Assembly: GCA_021432605.1 (NCBI GenBank)
Contig: MU271149.1
Span: 558,001 to 622,000 of the forward strand
Length of the DNA: 64,000 nucleotides
DNA from: Coniochaeta sp. PMI_546
Taxonomy: Eukaryota; Ascomycota; Sordariomycetes; Coniochaetales; Coniochaetaceae
Reading direction: 5' to 3'
Every line of letters begins with the position of its first letter. The first letter of the stretch is position 1. Made by a program: the position numbers and the translations under genes. Below, in pieces: positions 63,156 to 64,000 of this stretch. The notes below the pieces were generated by a model that did not search any database, was not told the DNA's origin, and saw only the letters and a list, made by a program, of their open reading frames with translations.

Positions 63156-64000
63156 GTGACACTGTCTAGCTTTGCGCTAGGAGGATATCTGTACTTCGTG
63201 GAGTATGGCGTTTGGACAGAGACATTGATATCCCTAAGATTGTTTGGGACGGATCTATTCCTTTTTGGATGATACATCGATGGCTGGATGGGTATAGCAT
63301 TATTGAGCGTATAACAGCTCTTACTAAAGGAGTTAACCTTGGTATAAATGTGCTTGCTTCCGCAACGGGTATGAGTGACAGGTTTGAATGGCGTCAGTGA
63401 CTCTCTCTATAAGTATAGTTATTTGTGACCTTCATCTCTATCATGCTTCATGTAGTACAAATTAATATTGACCGGCGCTGAGGAGCTACAAAGATGCAGC
63501 TTGGGCAAGAGGGGATTCGTGTGTGCCAGTCGTTCTGGCTCGTGATGTGAAGAGCCTATTAGATTGGGGTCCTACTTACGAACGAGTGTACCAAATCAGA
63601 GGATGATGTGGCTGCATTGGAAGAGACAAGGGAGGAGGAGATTTATTGTATCTACGAGGAATCTGAACTTGTCTTGCTAACGTATCTGTCTCCGAAGAAG
63701 TGGCGGATGAGGCACTCGACCACGGGCTGAAGGCTCTAGGACATACCGTATAGGCAGTCAGATAGCTACGAGCTGAATGACATTGGCCGGACCTGCTGGG
63801 TCTGATACGTACTCCCATCACAACACAACACCTCCCTGATTCTCGAAACTTGCCTAGCCCCTGTGCCACGATGACCCTATACACAAACTAGTGACGAAGA
63901 ATAAGAAGCGTGCCAATTAAAAAACTCCTAGTTGATTCCCGTAAGCAAATATTGTAACCAGGCCAGCGTCGAGCCCATTCCAATTCCATTCCACCTGTAC
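63156..64000. other. Terminal non-coding interval
   Basis: It holds the 3' region of the MFS gene. A 102-codon minus-strand frame (63884-63576) has no motif and was not accepted. Nothing else was seen before the window ends. Confidence 0.45.

Overview
This window is nuclear DNA of a filamentous ascomycete, most likely a Sordariomycete. The genes have short introns (about 52 to 305 bases, mostly 52 to 110) with GT..AG ends and CTAAC/CTGAC-like branch sites, third positions are GC-rich, and the gene set is typical of Pezizomycotina: Zn(II)2Cys6 regulator, Spa2, MARVEL protein, BimC kinesin, NmrA-like reductase. I assigned 19 protein genes and one intron-bearing tRNA gene. Exon joins were worked out by hand from reading frame and splice signals. 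No transposon, virus-like element, CRISPR array or rRNA gene was recognised.

Layout: 1-1549 is empty. 1550-2660 (-) is an orphan single-pass membrane protein. 3097-4240 (-) and 5782-8385 (-) are xylitol dehydrogenase and an intracellular beta-mannosidase, both concerned with hemicellulose sugars. 9963-12179 (+) is the ribosome-biogenesis helicase Rok1. 12756-16420 (-) is kinesin-5, head to head with a PHAF1/UPF0183 protein (17252-19001, +). 20567-24367 (+) is a 1266-residue disordered orphan with a C-terminal membrane anchor. tRNA-Gln(CUG) lies at 25082-25167. SAC1 phosphatase (25445-27648, -) and a Rab5 GTPase (28606-29344, +) form a head-to-head endomembrane pair. MIC60 of the mitochondrial MICOS complex is at 30342-32598 (+).

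The middle of the window holds two full folylpolyglutamate synthase genes tail to tail, 75 bases apart. One has five exons (33054-34814, +). The other has no intron and carries an acid-free N-terminal extension that looks like a mitochondrial presequence (34890-36584, -). It shares a short divergent promoter with a Zn(II)2Cys6 regulator (36908-39219, +). MCR1, the mitochondrial NADH-cytochrome b5 reductase (39657-40994, -), and an SH3 adaptor (42012-43601, -) follow.

The right third is more gene-sparse: NmrA-like reductase (45492-46520, -), Ssu72 CTD phosphatase (47873-48741, +), Spa2 polarity scaffold (50411-53372, +), MARVEL membrane protein (55635-56417, +), a glutamate carboxypeptidase II-like M28 ectopeptidase (56779-59315, -) and an MFS transporter (60841-63155, +).

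Most genes are conserved housekeeping genes, and I see no biosynthetic cluster or defence-like system. The points most worth a second look are the paired FPGS genes with possible dual targeting, the two orphan membrane proteins, an RFX-type X-box beside kinesin-5, and recurrent AGGTA/TACCT motif clusters in the non-coding intervals.
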